41,426 bases of DNA from Candidatus Endobugula sertula (GCA_001723645.1 MDLC01000030.1:1-41426); one strand, 5' to 3'. Counted from the stretch's first letter, positions 1 through 9,570 are shown. Numbers and translations are program-made. The notes: a model not told the origin generated them from the letters alone.

Positions 1-77
1 AGAGACTGATCACGTTTAATCGCAGGGGGTGATCATTTTCAATTGGAGAAGGTGTTCATCTTGGAGTGGAATATGCA
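1..77. repeat. 77-bp terminal inverted repeat, left copy
   Basis: Bases 1-77 are the exact reverse complement of 41350-41426. Identity stops sharply: the left copy continues CTT, while the right copy read inward continues GTA. The repeat lies inside the group II intron. Exactly 77 bases equals a commonly used assembly k-mer size, so I read this as both contig ends stopping at one shared repeat and not as transposon termini. Confidence 0.95.
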
Positions 78-409
78 CTTGGAGAAACCAATGGATCTCC
101 TAGGTTCCGCAACTGATCTCTACAGACTCGCCGACGCCTTCGACTCCAGTGTGTGCCTTCAAATGGATTTGCTAGTTTGACCATTTGAAAACTGTCGCTT
201 GCTGGGCTTCCAACCCCATCAGCACATCACAATAAAGGGATTATGGAGCTATCACGTTCAGCTATCGCTTTCGGCTCGAATGTTTCGCTGTCTACGCTTC
301 ACCACCGTTGTTACCTTCGGCAGCGCAAGACTCGCTACGTAGTGGTCTAGCTAACCTTCTACGACAGGACTTTCACCTGTAAGATACAGTGCAGCTTTGC
401 CTAGCGCAC
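1..409 (-). mobile_element. Group II intron, 5' part (domain I), running off the contig
   Basis: Read on the minus strand from 409 downward, the sequence opens with GTGCGC, matching the group II 5' splice consensus GUGYG. It continues with blocks typical of bacterial group II intron domain I: CAGGTGAAAGTCCTG, then GAAGGTTAGCTAGACCAC, then GAAGCGTAGACAG. No protein is encoded here; the intron-encoded reverse transcriptase would lie beyond base 1 and is not in the window. The intron interrupts an ORF6N-domain gene on the same strand. Its innermost 77 bases recur in inverted orientation at the other end of the contig, so the element is multicopy. The identification rests on remembered consensus and not on a folded structure; the splice-site position should be good to a few bases. 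Confidence 0.75.
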
Positions 410-915
410 TGGAATAAACCTCGAAAATGACGAGTAAAACTTATTAGTTTATTTTTGAACGAATATAGTGCTTGAAAAACAAACTCAAACTTTTCATCGT
501 ACTCGTAACGCATGGATTCAATAGACATTCTAAGGTCATCTGTCTCTGTTAGTAATTTTCGCATTTGAACAAAAGTACGCATAATAGCAACATTTACCTG
601 AATAGCCGTATCGCTTTTTAACACGCCTGAAAGCATTGCTATCCCTTGCTCTGTAAACGCATAAGGCATGACCCGACGACCACCCCAACTTGAAGTCGCA
701 TTTTGCGACCTCAAGGTTTTGTACTCATCTTGGGTTAACTGAAACATGAAATCCTCTGGAAATCGGCCAATATTCCGCTTAACCTGCTCATTAAGACGCT
801 TAGTAGGCACTCCATACAATTTGGCAAGATCGCTGTCAATCATCGCTTTAACACCCCTAACAACAAACACGGAGGGTAATATCGTCTCTACACTTAAATC
901 AGTTGTTTCAATCAT
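410..915 (-). CDS. ORF6N-domain protein, interrupted by a group II intron
   Basis: The product resembles ORF6N-domain DNA-binding proteins, found in phages and accessory bacterial DNA. The family signature is clear: a start-proximal VRGVKAMIDSDLAKLYGV, then RLNEQVKRNIGRFPEDFMFQ, then TEQGIAMLSGVL and IMRTFVQMR. About 169 codons remain before the intron at 409/410. If read through unspliced, the frame ends at 373 inside the intron. The family usually ends soon after the EFVFQAL region, so little coding sequence is likely missing. I prefer the ATG at 915; the frame is also open to a GTG at 924. Neither has an ideal ribosome site. The role is unknown; a regulatory or phage-defence-associated function is possible. 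Whether splicing restores the gene cannot be judged without the 3' exon. Confidence 0.7.
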
Positions 916-1478
916 ACCTGCCACTATTAATCAGCTGTTTATTGGTTTGTTTTACATCTTCTGATGTGACACCTAACGTAGGACTGAACAAAGTTAAATG
1001 CGGTGTTAATGACCAATGACAAGGCATTCTACAACGTTGAGCATCCTTTAACCTTGGAGGACTAGACGAAGCCCCTAGAGTAACTTTTCGTCCCGTTGGA
1101 CTATATACCCCTTTTATTGTCTATATGTAGAAAATAGCTTTTCCACAAATGCTGTGGATAACTCTGTGGGCATAAGCTTAGAAAAACCTCTAAGCCCTAT
1201 AAATAAGGGATAGCATACAAATCGAGCAAAAAACCAACAAATGTTTTTTTCCTTTATTTTTCAATGAGTTAAAAATATCAAGCGAAAAAAATCAAAAATA
1301 ATAATTTTTTATTGTATTCTCTTTGACACGTTTCCATATATGTGCATAACATTGATGTTAGCGACTCTTAACAGCCTATTAAGCACAACATCATGTTTAT
1401 GTGTTTTAAGTACTTAATGTGTGTCAAGATGTAACTTATCAAAGCAGAGAGCCATAGAGAAAGCATCACTTTGAAAGG
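916..1478. other. Gene-free AT-rich gap with small hairpins
   Basis: No convincing gene is seen on either strand. The stretch holds DnaA-box-like sites at 1139-1161, a perfect 6-bp hairpin at 1177-1194 (CTTAGA/TCTAAG), a 4-bp hairpin at 1195-1209, and then very AT-rich sequence from about 1210 to 1330. The minus-strand sohB transcript ends into it. Confidence 0.6.
1139..1161. promoter_or_regulatory. Divergent pair of DnaA-box-like sites
   Basis: TTTTCCACA (1139-1147) and TGTGGATAA (1153-1161) face each other across 5 bases. The second is a perfect DnaA box (TTATCCACA) on the minus strand and the first differs by one base. A degenerate third site, TGTGGGCAT, follows 4 bases later. The AT-rich run just downstream would suit strand opening, but two good boxes do not prove an origin. 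Confidence 0.45.
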
Positions 1479-2531
1479 TTATTGCATAAAGCGAGAGCTC
1501 TGTAGCTTGTTCAAAATCCCTGAAATGGCACCTTCAAATGCTTTCTGTGCATTCAGGCCAAGACGCTCTGGTAATGTTTTTTTAATGGTATATTGCACGT
1601 GATAAATATCACGCTCATCAATATGTCGTAATATATAATCATCACTGGTAGCAATGTCATCAATCAGTTGTTTTTCCAAAGCCTGGGTGCCAAACCATAC
1701 TTCACCAGTGGCTACCTGATCAACATCAACAACTGTCCTCTGCTCACCTACAAAGCCTTTAAATAATTCGTGGACGTTATCAAGATCTTCAATAAATTTT
1801 TTTCGTCCTTTATCCGTATTTTCTCCAAACATAGTTAAAGTTCGTTTGTATTCCCCTGCCGTTAACAATTCAAAGTCCACATCATTCTTTTTTAGTAAAC
1901 GATGAAAATTAGGCAATTGAGCAACAACGCCAATAGAACCAATAATGGCAAATGGTGCAGCATAAATTTTTTCTGCAACGCAAGCCATCATATAACCACC
2001 ACTTGCAGCTATCTTATCCACGCAAATAACCAAAGGAATACCTTTCGCTTTAATTCTTGACAATTGGCTGGCCGCCAAACCATAGCTATGCACCAAGCCC
2101 CCAGAACTTTCCAGACGCAAAACAATTTCATCAGAAGCAGTTGCAACCGCTAATATTGCAGTAATCTCTTCTCTTAAATTTTCGACTGCAGAGGCTTTAA
2201 TATCACCATCAAAATCCAATATGTAAAGTCGCTTTTTTTCAGGTTCTTTATTATCACCTATTTCCTTTTTATGCTCTTTTTTTTCTACTTTAAGTTTTTT
2301 CTTTTCAGCTTTAGCTTCTGTCTTCAGTGTTTTTTCATCACAGATAACAGATTTTACATTACTCTTAATCTCATCATACTGCTCATTCATTGGAGTCACT
2401 TTGATCTCACCACGCGACGCGGCTTTCGTTTTTTGTCCTGCGCTGATGACGGTTCCTATAATAATTCCGATAGCCACGACAAAAGTCACTGCTTTTGCTA
2501 AAAACAAACCGTATTCGTATAAAAACTCCAA
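1479..2531 (-). CDS. sohB: SohB inner-membrane serine protease (peptidase S49)
   Basis: This is a signal-peptide-peptidase-like protease of the S49 family, anchored in the inner membrane with its catalytic domain outside the cytoplasm. The 350 residues match the E. coli SohB length almost exactly. An N-terminal membrane segment lies at about residues 8-28, followed by a lysine-rich charged linker and the protease domain. The catalytic serine region reads KIAASGGYMMACVAEKIYA, followed by GSIGVVAQLPNF. The catalytic lysine region reads EYKRTLTMFGENTDKG. The start is TTG, chosen because MEFLYEYGLFLAKAVT aligns with the SohB N terminus and a strong AAGGAGT ribosome site lies 7 bases upstream. It sits 64 bases downstream of fimL on the same strand, so co-transcription is plausible. 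Confidence 0.93.
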   Translation of the reverse strand: MEFLYEYGLFLAKAVTFVVAIGIIIGTVISAGQKTKAASRGEIKVTPMNEQYDEIKSNVKSVICDEKTLKTEAKAEKKKLKVEKKEHKKEIGDNKEPEKKRLYILDFDGDIKASAVENLREEITAILAVATASDEIVLRLESSGGLVHSYGLAASQLSRIKAKGIPLVICVDKIAASGGYMMACVAEKIYAAPFAIIGSIGVVAQLPNFHRLLKKNDVDFELLTAGEYKRTLTMFGENTDKGRKKFIEDLDNVHELFKGFVGEQRTVVDVDQVATGEVWFGTQALEKQLIDDIATSDDYILRHIDERDIYHVQYTIKKTLPERLGLNAQKAFEGAISGILNKLQSSRFMQ

Positions 2532-2538
2532 GAGAATG

Positions 2539-2545
2539 ACTCCTT
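2539..2545 (-). promoter_or_regulatory. Ribosome binding site supporting the TTG start of sohB
   Basis: On the minus strand AAGGAGT lies 7 bases before the TTG at 2531. It decides the start in favour of TTG, since no nearby ATG has a comparable site. Confidence 0.75.
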
Positions 2546-2595
2546 ATTAATCAATAATTAGCGAAACAATACCATCAAACCAGAAATAAAAATGA

Positions 2596-4314
2596 TTATT
2601 TGGCAATACTCACATTACAACCTAAAGCCGATAGACTATCTTCTGCAATGGCCAATGTATCTGCCGAAACATTCTTATCCACTTTCATACAATCAAAATA
2701 ATATTCAAGACAAATCAGTGCATCAGCAAAGGCTTCCAACATCTGCTCTAGTGGAGCAGTTTCTTCTGCCGCAACTAAGGTCTGCTCAATAAATTCAGAA
2801 CAGGCACTAATAATAGCAGCAACGCGCGGTAAGGATAAAATAACCATCCCCCCTCTTATTTCATCCAAATGAGAGCAGATATTTTCAAGATGTATTTTGT
2901 CATAGCCAGAATCAGCAAATGCCGTCAAAGCCTCTTTAATGGCTGAAAAACTGGTTTCGGCCTGTTCAATCACCACCAGCTGGGCGGTCTCCAGATGGTT
3001 AGCCGACATCATTTCATCTTGTGTTAAGCGATTAATTTCAGCAAGCTTTTCAGCGGAAAAGTTACGTTTCTCCAGGCTATTCAATACACTTTCAACATAA
3101 AGGAAAGCATCCGCTAGTTCAATAGCTGCATCAGAATCAATACGTTGACCAGTATTATAGCAAGTCCGCAAATTATTTAATGGCGTGGAAAGCACATCAG
3201 CAGCAGAGGTTAGACCTACCACATGAAGAATGTCCTTGGCCTTTTGTATTCTGGCAATACTATCGTTATTGCCTTTCACATCAGCATCGTCAGAATATTG
3301 AGATTTCTCTATATTTTCCTTTACCACATTCAGCTCAACTCTTAATACAGAAGCCACTGATTGCACTGTGTTAACATTGGGCCCAGTTAAATAAACCGCT
3401 TCCCTTCGCAGTATTTCCTCGGTATAACCCAAATGCTCAAAGCCAAATAGCTGTTTTATTTTTTGGTGCTCAGGCTGCTGAATATCCGCGATTGATATAT
3501 AGAACACCAATTCTTTTAACAATGCGTCGGAAGGCTCTTCATCAAACGCAGCAACCCCCTTCTTTTCTAACTCTTTAAGGCATTTGTCCACCTGGCCAAA
3601 CAGACGCTTACGTGTCATATTGAGTGACATTGAAGCTAGAACAAAGGCTTCAATTGCGTGGCTAGTTAACCACCAAAATATTTCACTGTTACTCCCTTTG
3701 GACAGTCGCACTATTTTAGTGATAGCAAGGTGCATCATTTTAAGGGATTTTTCAACGTTGAGTTCTTTCAGAAAACCCAGTAGACCCACCTGATACATAT
3801 GTCGGTATCGACGTGTGTTACCGAAGAATTCTTCTTCATTTGGGGAGTATTCAACAGGGCTGCTGGGCAGACGATAGCTTGCAACATTACCCACAAAATA
3901 GCTTTCGGGCAGTATTGGCTGCCCATTGGTGAGACGAATATCATTAATATAAGGAATTAACAAAATCGGCATACCCACTTGATGCTGCTGGGTATATTCA
4001 AAATAACAACTTAAGACAAAAAAACCCTTTGTAAGAGCAGCTAGCTTGTTCTCCAGGTGAGCGTCATTGGTGACATCAATGTTCGTTGCGGTAGTTAAAA
4101 TTTCTCCCGCCAGTTCGCAAGCTCCATGTAACTGAACCAAGTCCAGACTCCCACGTATCTGCTGCAGAGACTCTATACAGTCTTCTAAAACCTTATTATT
4201 ATACTGCTCGCTAATAAATGTCTCCAGGTGCGTAGCTGCCGTATCGATAGTTGCCATAAGTTCCCCTTGGATTAAATTCAAAGAGGTCAAATTGACAGCC
4301 TGTTTATTACTCAA
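2596..4314 (-). CDS. fimL: FimL-like type IV pilus / twitching regulator
   Basis: The 572-residue protein resembles FimL, a cytoplasmic protein related to the N-terminal Hpt-like part of ChpA that influences type IV pilus function and cAMP signalling in Pseudomonas. Helical Hpt-like repeats are visible at the N terminus (LEDCIESLQQIRGSLDLVQL) and near the C terminus (LENICSHLDEIRGGMVILS). Neither carries the usual phosphorylatable histidine in an HxxKG context, which fits FimL as a degenerate, non-phosphorylated homologue. No receiver, kinase or CheW domain is present, so it is not ChpA. I use the TTG at 4314, preceded by AGGA 10 bases upstream. An internal ATG at codon 20 has a better ribosome site (AAGGGGA), but starting there would remove residues that look homologous. 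It is followed by sohB and divergent from nhaB. Confidence 0.75.
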   Translation of the reverse strand: MSNKQAVNLTSLNLIQGELMATIDTAATHLETFISEQYNNKVLEDCIESLQQIRGSLDLVQLHGACELAGEILTTATNIDVTNDAHLENKLAALTKGFFVLSCYFEYTQQHQVGMPILLIPYINDIRLTNGQPILPESYFVGNVASYRLPSSPVEYSPNEEEFFGNTRRYRHMYQVGLLGFLKELNVEKSLKMMHLAITKIVRLSKGSNSEIFWWLTSHAIEAFVLASMSLNMTRKRLFGQVDKCLKELEKKGVAAFDEEPSDALLKELVFYISIADIQQPEHQKIKQLFGFEHLGYTEEILRREAVYLTGPNVNTVQSVASVLRVELNVVKENIEKSQYSDDADVKGNNDSIARIQKAKDILHVVGLTSAADVLSTPLNNLRTCYNTGQRIDSDAAIELADAFLYVESVLNSLEKRNFSAEKLAEINRLTQDEMMSANHLETAQLVVIEQAETSFSAIKEALTAFADSGYDKIHLENICSHLDEIRGGMVILSLPRVAAIISACSEFIEQTLVAAEETAPLEQMLEAFADALICLEYYFDCMKVDKNVSADTLAIAEDSLSALGCNVSIAK

Positions 4315-4583
4315 AATAGTGAATTCCTGTTATATAATTATAAATCTGCTAATAACACTTTATTTTATTCTAAAACCATTATTTAAGCTATTTTTGTCAG
4401 CTCTTTTTAACAACCAAATATTTAATGAGTATTCACTGATTCTTAATAACCAATCCCAAATTAGCGTTACGCTAAATCTTGGCTAAACTTCTTAGTAAGG
4501 CGCTCTCTCCAAAAGCGACTTTTCATTACTCATTGACTTTATTTAGGTTTTTTTGTTCAAGCTATCAACGCGGGATAACTAGA

Positions 4584-6065
4584 ATGACACATAATCTTAG
4601 CCAGGGCTTTATACGTAATTTCTTAGGTAATGCACCTCTGTGGTACAAACAGTCCATTATTGCTTTTCTCTTGATAAACCCTGTCCTGCTGCTTATCGCT
4701 GGGCCATTTTTAACAGGTTGGGCTCTAATCGGTCAGTTCATTTTCACCCTTGCTATGGCCTTAAAATGCTACCCCCTTCAACCTGGAGGTCTACTGGCAA
4801 TTGAAGCTGTCATTTTAGGAATGACCAGTCCAGAGTCGGTTTACCATGAAGTCACTGCCAATATCCAGGTCATTTTACTCCTTATCTTTATGGTAGCAGG
4901 CATTTATTTTATGAAGCATCTGTTGTTATACGTGTTTACCAAATTATTGGTTAATATTAAATCAAAACTACTGTTATCACTACTATTTTCTTTTGTCTCT
5001 GCCGTACTTTCCGCTTTTCTTGATGCACTCACTGTAACGGCTGTTCTCATCAGTGTGTCTATCGGTTTCTATGATGTTTACCATAAAGTCTTTTCCAGAG
5101 GCGATGTCTCTGAGAAACTCGCAAAAGCCCACACAGAAGACTTGCGGCGTTTTCGTGCTTATTTACGCAGTATCGTTATGCATGGAGCAGTGGGCACGGC
5201 TCTGGGTGGGGTATGTACCGTTGTTGGAGAACCACAGAATTTGCTAATTGCAGAGAAAGCTGGGTGGCAATTTAGTGAGTTTTTCCTCGTTATAGCGCCT
5301 GTTACTATACCTGTAATGTTTGCTGGATTGCTAACCTGTGTTGTGTTAGAAAAACTCAAATTATTTGGCTACGGTACGGAATTACCTGAAAATATCCGGA
5401 AAATACTGGTTGAGTTTGCAGAAGAGGAAGACAAAAAACGCTGTTATAAGGATACTGCTGCACTCATTATTCAGGCCTTAGCTGCGGGGATTCTCATGAT
5501 TGCGCTCGCCTTTCACCTAGCCGAGGTGGGGCTTATTGGTTTGGTGATTATTATATTGCTGACTGCTTTTAATGGTATTGTAGAAGAACACCAAATTGGT
5601 CATGCGTTTGAAGAAGCTTTACCTTTTACTGCCCTATTAGTGGTCTTTTTTGGTGTGGTGGCGGTTATTCATGAACAACACCTTTTCCAACCCATAACCG
5701 ATGCTGTGTTAGCGCTGGATATTGGTCATCAGGCTCCGATGTTATTTCTGGTTAATGGTGTATTATCCATGATTAGTGACAATGTTTTTGTTGCCACTGT
5801 CTATATCAATGAAATAAAAGCAGGACTGGATAACGGCATTATTACCCGTGAACATTTTGAAAATCTGGCTATTGCCATTAATACCGGTACTAATCTTCCT
5901 AGTGTGGCTACTCCCAATGGACAAGCTGCCTTTCTGTTCCTGTTAACTTCAGCTTTGGCTCCTTTGATCCGTTTGTCCTATGGTCGTATGGTCATTATGG
6001 CTTTGCCTTATACCTTTGTACTGAGTAGTGTAGGACTGATGAGTCTTATCTTATTTGTGAAATAA
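4584..6065 (+). CDS. nhaB: Na+/H+ antiporter NhaB
   Basis: This inner-membrane sodium/proton antiporter exports Na+ and helps pH and salt homeostasis. The product is 493 residues with about a dozen hydrophobic segments. Signature stretches include [19 protein letters not shown] at the N terminus, [19 protein letters not shown], the [16 protein letters not shown] block and [19 protein letters not shown]. The open frame extends upstream to 4479, but family members begin just before the RNFLGN motif, so the ATG at 4584 is preferred; GGGATAAC upstream is only a weak ribosome site. The gene is monocistronic as seen here, divergent from fimL, with a gene-poor stretch behind it. Confidence 0.93.
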   Translation: MTHNLSQGFIRNFLGNAPLWYKQSIIAFLLINPVLLLIAGPFLTGWALIGQFIFTLAMALKCYPLQPGGLLAIEAVILGMTSPESVYHEVTANIQVILLLIFMVAGIYFMKHLLLYVFTKLLVNIKSKLLLSLLFSFVSAVLSAFLDALTVTAVLISVSIGFYDVYHKVFSRGDVSEKLAKAHTEDLRRFRAYLRSIVMHGAVGTALGGVCTVVGEPQNLLIAEKAGWQFSEFFLVIAPVTIPVMFAGLLTCVVLEKLKLFGYGTELPENIRKILVEFAEEEDKKRCYKDTAALIIQALAAGILMIALAFHLAEVGLIGLVIIILLTAFNGIVEEHQIGHAFEEALPFTALLVVFFGVVAVIHEQHLFQPITDAVLALDIGHQAPMLFLVNGVLSMISDNVFVATVYINEIKAGLDNGIITREHFENLAIAINTGTNLPSVATPNGQAAFLFLLTSALAPLIRLSYGRMVIMALPYTFVLSSVGLMSLILFVK

Positions 6066-6608
6066 ATACAGAGACTGCGATATGAATAGTGCTATACCAG
6101 TTCAATAACTCACTTTAAAAAGTAACTTTAGCTTTATGATTAATAAGGAAATTGCTAGGCGCTATTGAATGCTGCAATCAGCCATCCTTGGATAGCTGAA
6201 TAAAGTTTGCTTGCACACTCATACAGTAAATCAATATAATCCCCATCGAATTAAAAGACTTTACCCATTCGTCTCTTTATAGTTAGTTGATAGCTAGGTT
6301 ATTAATTTGGCGAGTCACACTCTCAAGACGTTGCCTTTAGATTTATTACTGAGAATTTAAGTGGCATGTAAAATTCCTTCTTTGTAACTTAGCGGTCAAC
6401 TAAAGAAGAAACAAAATACCATGTCATTTAAGAGAAGGTTAATGGGAAGCCGTTTTGCTCAAAAGGTTATACTGTATCAACAGCTCGATAGTACTCGCTC
6501 AGATAAATCGGGTACATTTTAAAATAATAGTATGTACTTTAATTTGGCGGCCTAGTGAGGCCGCTCATAATTGTCAAACGACCCGCTTGTCGGGTAAGAT
6601 ATAATTCC
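6066..6608. other. Intergenic region between nhaB and wzz
   Basis: No supported gene is seen. A 33-codon open frame at 6421-6522 (plus strand, beginning MSFKRRLMGSRF) has no ribosome site or recognisable domain and could be a remnant. The wzz leader at the right end carries two tight hairpins. Confidence 0.5.
6547..6595 (+). promoter_or_regulatory. Two hairpins in the wzz leader
   Basis: The first is a perfect 7-bp GC-rich stem (GCGGCCT/AGGCCGC, loop AGTG) at 6547-6564. The second is a 5-bp stem (ACCCG/CGGGT, loop CTTGT) at 6581-6595, ending 13 bases before the chosen wzz start. Neither is followed by a T run, so they are not ordinary terminators. They may shape translation or elongation of the polysaccharide transcript. 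Confidence 0.4.
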
Positions 6609-7640
6609 ATGATCAAGCAATTTACTGTGCCAAACAAGCATTCATTTCCTCCCCATAATAAGTTCGACCAATCAATAGATATTATTGAGTTTATAAAGGA
6701 CCTTTGGAAAGAAAAATGGTCATTTATTATTACCATGATATTATCAGTCGTACTTGGCCTCGCATACCTATACACTAACAAACCCAAATATAAAGTAAGC
6801 ACAACCCTATCTCTACCAAAAGCCGTTGAAATACTTGAGTTAATGAAAACAACATCAGATACAAAGGGAGCGATACGCGAAAGGGCATTCTTAATCTATA
6901 TGGACACTTTAGTATCGAACAGCCATTTAACCGCTATAGCGCAACAACATAATGCTTTAGTTCAAGAAGCCTTTGGCTATAACTATAGCAAAACCAAAGA
7001 CTTGTCTCCCCTTAAAAAATTACGTGTAGTCAAAATAAATGGAAGCTCGGCAACAATAACAATTTCGGGTTACTCTCGTGATGCCATTAAAAAGTTTATT
7101 GAAATTGATCTTAAAGCAGCAAAAGACATCGCTCAACAACAGATTATCTATCACTACAAAAAGGAACTTATAGTATTTATTAATGATACAAAAATTGTCA
7201 GTGCATCTCAAAGAGAAAACTTATATGCACAAATAAACATGCTCAAAGAACTCACATCAAATGAAAGACAAGAAAGGCTATCAGAAATTAAAGACAGAGA
7301 AAATATATCTGAAGAGGACTCTCAGTGGATAGAGCTTAAAAAGCTCGAACGAATGATAGGCGATAACTCTTACACTTATTACTATACTAATCTATTAACT
7401 CAGGAAAAATATATTTCTACTCATATCCGGGAAGCCATCCTCAAAAGGAATTTAGCTGCAATACAAAAAGTAAAAATAGACTTTTCTTTTTATGATCCAG
7501 CTTTTAACGCTCCCACTAAACCATATAGCCCAGAGGCGCACCGCATCATAACTGCCAGTATTTTTATAGGGTGTCTAATCGGTTTTTTAGTCGCAATGAC
7601 AAGAGTGATTGTACGAAAAAGAGTGGCTAATGCAATTTAA
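6609..7640 (+). CDS. Wzz-type polysaccharide chain-length determinant
   Basis: The 343-residue product has the layout of a polysaccharide co-polymerase. A short cytoplasmic N terminus ends at IIEFIKDLWKEKW and is followed by a first membrane segment (SFIITMILSVVLGLAYLY). A roughly 230-residue charged helical periplasmic domain comes next. A proline-rich approach (DPAFNAPTKPYSPEAHR) leads to a second membrane segment (ASIFIGCLIGFLVAM). Such proteins set the modal length of Wzy-dependent O-antigen or capsule chains. No Walker motif or kinase domain follows, so it is Wzz-like and not a tyrosine-kinase co-polymerase. The frame is open back to 6555, but those codons overlap the leader hairpins; I chose the ATG at 6609. 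It overlaps the end of the convergent dehydratase gene by 14 bases. Confidence 0.8.
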   Translation: MIKQFTVPNKHSFPPHNKFDQSIDIIEFIKDLWKEKWSFIITMILSVVLGLAYLYTNKPKYKVSTTLSLPKAVEILELMKTTSDTKGAIRERAFLIYMDTLVSNSHLTAIAQQHNALVQEAFGYNYSKTKDLSPLKKLRVVKINGSSATITISGYSRDAIKKFIEIDLKAAKDIAQQQIIYHYKKELIVFINDTKIVSASQRENLYAQINMLKELTSNERQERLSEIKDRENISEEDSQWIELKKLERMIGDNSYTYYYTNLLTQEKYISTHIREAILKRNLAAIQKVKIDFSFYDPAFNAPTKPYSPEAHRIITASIFIGCLIGFLVAMTRVIVRKRVANAI

Positions 7641-9570
7641 TGACTCTTGCAGACTCTTTTATTGACAAGTAGTCAACCATTTCGTCATGTGGCTTATATT
7701 CAAGAATCGCTTGGTGCAGTAACTTCTTAATCAAAGGAAGATTCGACTGCTCACAAGCGACATTGATTTGATCGAGATAAGACCGAAGTCCTTCCGACGA
7801 CAACATATCTTCGTTGGCTCTCATAATACGTGGATGCTCGGTTCCTATCATATTATTACCTAAGAGTAGTTCCTCATATAATTTTTCTGCTGCACGTAAA
7901 CCGGTATACTCAATAGCAATATCACCTTCAGGGTTATTTTCATCTTTAACTTCAAAGCCTGACAAGTGAATCATACGCTTAGCCAAATCGATGATTTTGA
8001 TAGGCTCTCCCATATCCAAAACAAAAACATCACCTCCATTAGCCATTGAACCAGCCTGAATCACTAAAGACGCTGCTTCAGGTATCGTCATAAAATAGCG
8101 CACAATATCTTGGTGCGTCACGGTTACCGGTCCGCCCTCTGCAATTTGTTTGCGAAATAAAGGGACTACTGAACCAGACGATCCCAGGACATTACCAAAC
8201 CTTACCATGGAAAACACGGTATCACTTCCCTCAGCAACCAATGACTGTAGGATTAATTCAGCAAAACGTTTGGTCGCTCCCATCACATTAGTAGGTCGAA
8301 CAGCCTTATCGGTGGAAACCAGTATAAAGTGCTTAGCACCAGAATTATGAGCTTCTTCAGCAACTATTTGTGTTCCCCAAATATTGTTAATAACACCTTG
8401 CACGATATTATGCTCAACGATAGGGACATGTTTATAGGCTGCTGCGTGGTACACAGTATCTATATCAAAACGTTCAAATATATTTCTTACCCGCTCTCTG
8501 TCTGAAACATTACCGAGCAAGCTAATTATTTCAATAGAACTGTTTCCATTCACATCTATTTTATTCAGTTCTTGCTCTATTTTATATAAGTTATATTCAC
8601 TAATATCTAACAAAATAAGTTTGGTTGGTTTATTTTTTAGAATTTGGCGACACAATTCAGAGCCAATAGACCCTCCCGCCCCTGTCACCATAACCACTTT
8701 ATGAATAATACATTTTACCAATAGTGACTGTAATGGAGGAACGGGATCGCGCCCCAATAACTCTTCAATCTGCACTTCTCGCAATTGGGCAATCGATGCT
8801 TCACCAGACAATAATTCTGGCATTGAAGGGATTGTTTGCACATGAAGCCCCAAGCCTTCAACATTTGCAAGCATCGCTTTTCGCTGCTTATTGCTAGCAT
8901 TAGGAACCGCTAGCAATACTTGTTTAATTTTAATATCACCAATCATCGATTTGATTTTTAATGGGCTATAGACGGTTAGCCCCTTGATAGTAGCTCCCCA
9001 AAGCGATTTATCATCATCAATAAAACCGATAGGATAGTACTCCCTACCATCCGACAGCGCCGTTGCAAGCTGTATTCCAGCCCCTCCAGCCCCATAAATT
9101 AGCACAGCATCTTTATTAAGATGGTACCTAATAAGCCAGTGGTAATAGTGTCGAATTAATAAACGGCTACCTCCAACATAAACTAAGGCGGCCAGAGCAA
9201 AAATGATTGGGGCAGAGCGAGGGTATGGTGATAGCTGAAAAATAGTTGCTAAAGACCACAGGAGAAGAGCTAGTAACATAACTCCCTTAGTCACAGCCCA
9301 TATAGCCTGAACTCCAATAAAGCGAACAACCGCTCGATAAAGCCCCAAGCGCATAAAGATGCAGACACCCACAATGGGAATAACAATAAAAAGCCACCAA
9401 GAACTAACAAGATAAAAGTGAGGCCACCAATCAGATAAGCGCAACGCATAGCCAGACCAAAGCGCTAAAGGCAGGGCGACTAAATCAGCACAAACCATAA
9501 TAACACGTTTGTAGAGACGCTTCATGGTCACGGCTTTATAGATAAAACTATGGGTGAATTGAGAATTCAT
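7627..9570 (-). CDS. Membrane-bound UDP-GlcNAc 4,6-dehydratase (CapD/WbpM/PglF family)
   Basis: The 647 residues match long-form CapD/WbpM/PglF enzymes, which turn UDP-GlcNAc into a 4-keto-6-deoxy sugar at the inner membrane. Four membrane segments occupy roughly the first 135 residues, followed by a CoA-binding-like domain (YGAGGAGIQLATAL). The catalytic short-chain dehydrogenase domain starts near residue 294 with TGAGGSIGSELCRQIL. The NMGATK-type S-M-K triad shows in STDKAVRPTNVMGATKR, and HAAAYKHVPIVEHN is also diagnostic. An internal ATG at codon 16 is an alternative start. It lies 63 bases downstream of wecB on the same strand and probably shares its transcript. Its product could feed the DegT aminotransferase at 18755. 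Confidence 0.9.
   Translation of the reverse strand: MNSQFTHSFIYKAVTMKRLYKRVIMVCADLVALPLALWSGYALRLSDWWPHFYLVSSWWLFIVIPIVGVCIFMRLGLYRAVVRFIGVQAIWAVTKGVMLLALLLWSLATIFQLSPYPRSAPIIFALAALVYVGGSRLLIRHYYHWLIRYHLNKDAVLIYGAGGAGIQLATALSDGREYYPIGFIDDDKSLWGATIKGLTVYSPLKIKSMIGDIKIKQVLLAVPNASNKQRKAMLANVEGLGLHVQTIPSMPELLSGEASIAQLREVQIEELLGRDPVPPLQSLLVKCIIHKVVMVTGAGGSIGSELCRQILKNKPTKLILLDISEYNLYKIEQELNKIDVNGNSSIEIISLLGNVSDRERVRNIFERFDIDTVYHAAAYKHVPIVEHNIVQGVINNIWGTQIVAEEAHNSGAKHFILVSTDKAVRPTNVMGATKRFAELILQSLVAEGSDTVFSMVRFGNVLGSSGSVVPLFRKQIAEGGPVTVTHQDIVRYFMTIPEAASLVIQAGSMANGGDVFVLDMGEPIKIIDLAKRMIHLSGFEVKDENNPEGDIAIEYTGLRAAEKLYEELLLGNNMIGTEHPRIMRANEDMLSSEGLRSYLDQINVACEQSNLPLIKKLLHQAILEYKPHDEMVDYLSIKESARVIKLH

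Noticed and set aside
746-964. Plus-strand 72-codon frame
   Set aside because: It lies antisense to the ORF6N gene, which has clear domain motifs on the minus strand.
6421-6522. 33-codon frame between nhaB and wzz
   Set aside because: No ribosome site, no domain, and too short to support; mentioned only as a possible remnant.
6546-6560. ops/JUMPstart (RfaH) element before wzz
   Set aside because: GGCGG is present but the following bases do not match the GGCGGTAG core, and the GGCGG is part of a perfect hairpin.
6539-6802. Minus-strand 87-codon frame
   Set aside because: It is antisense to the wzz start and leader hairpins and has no recognisable features.
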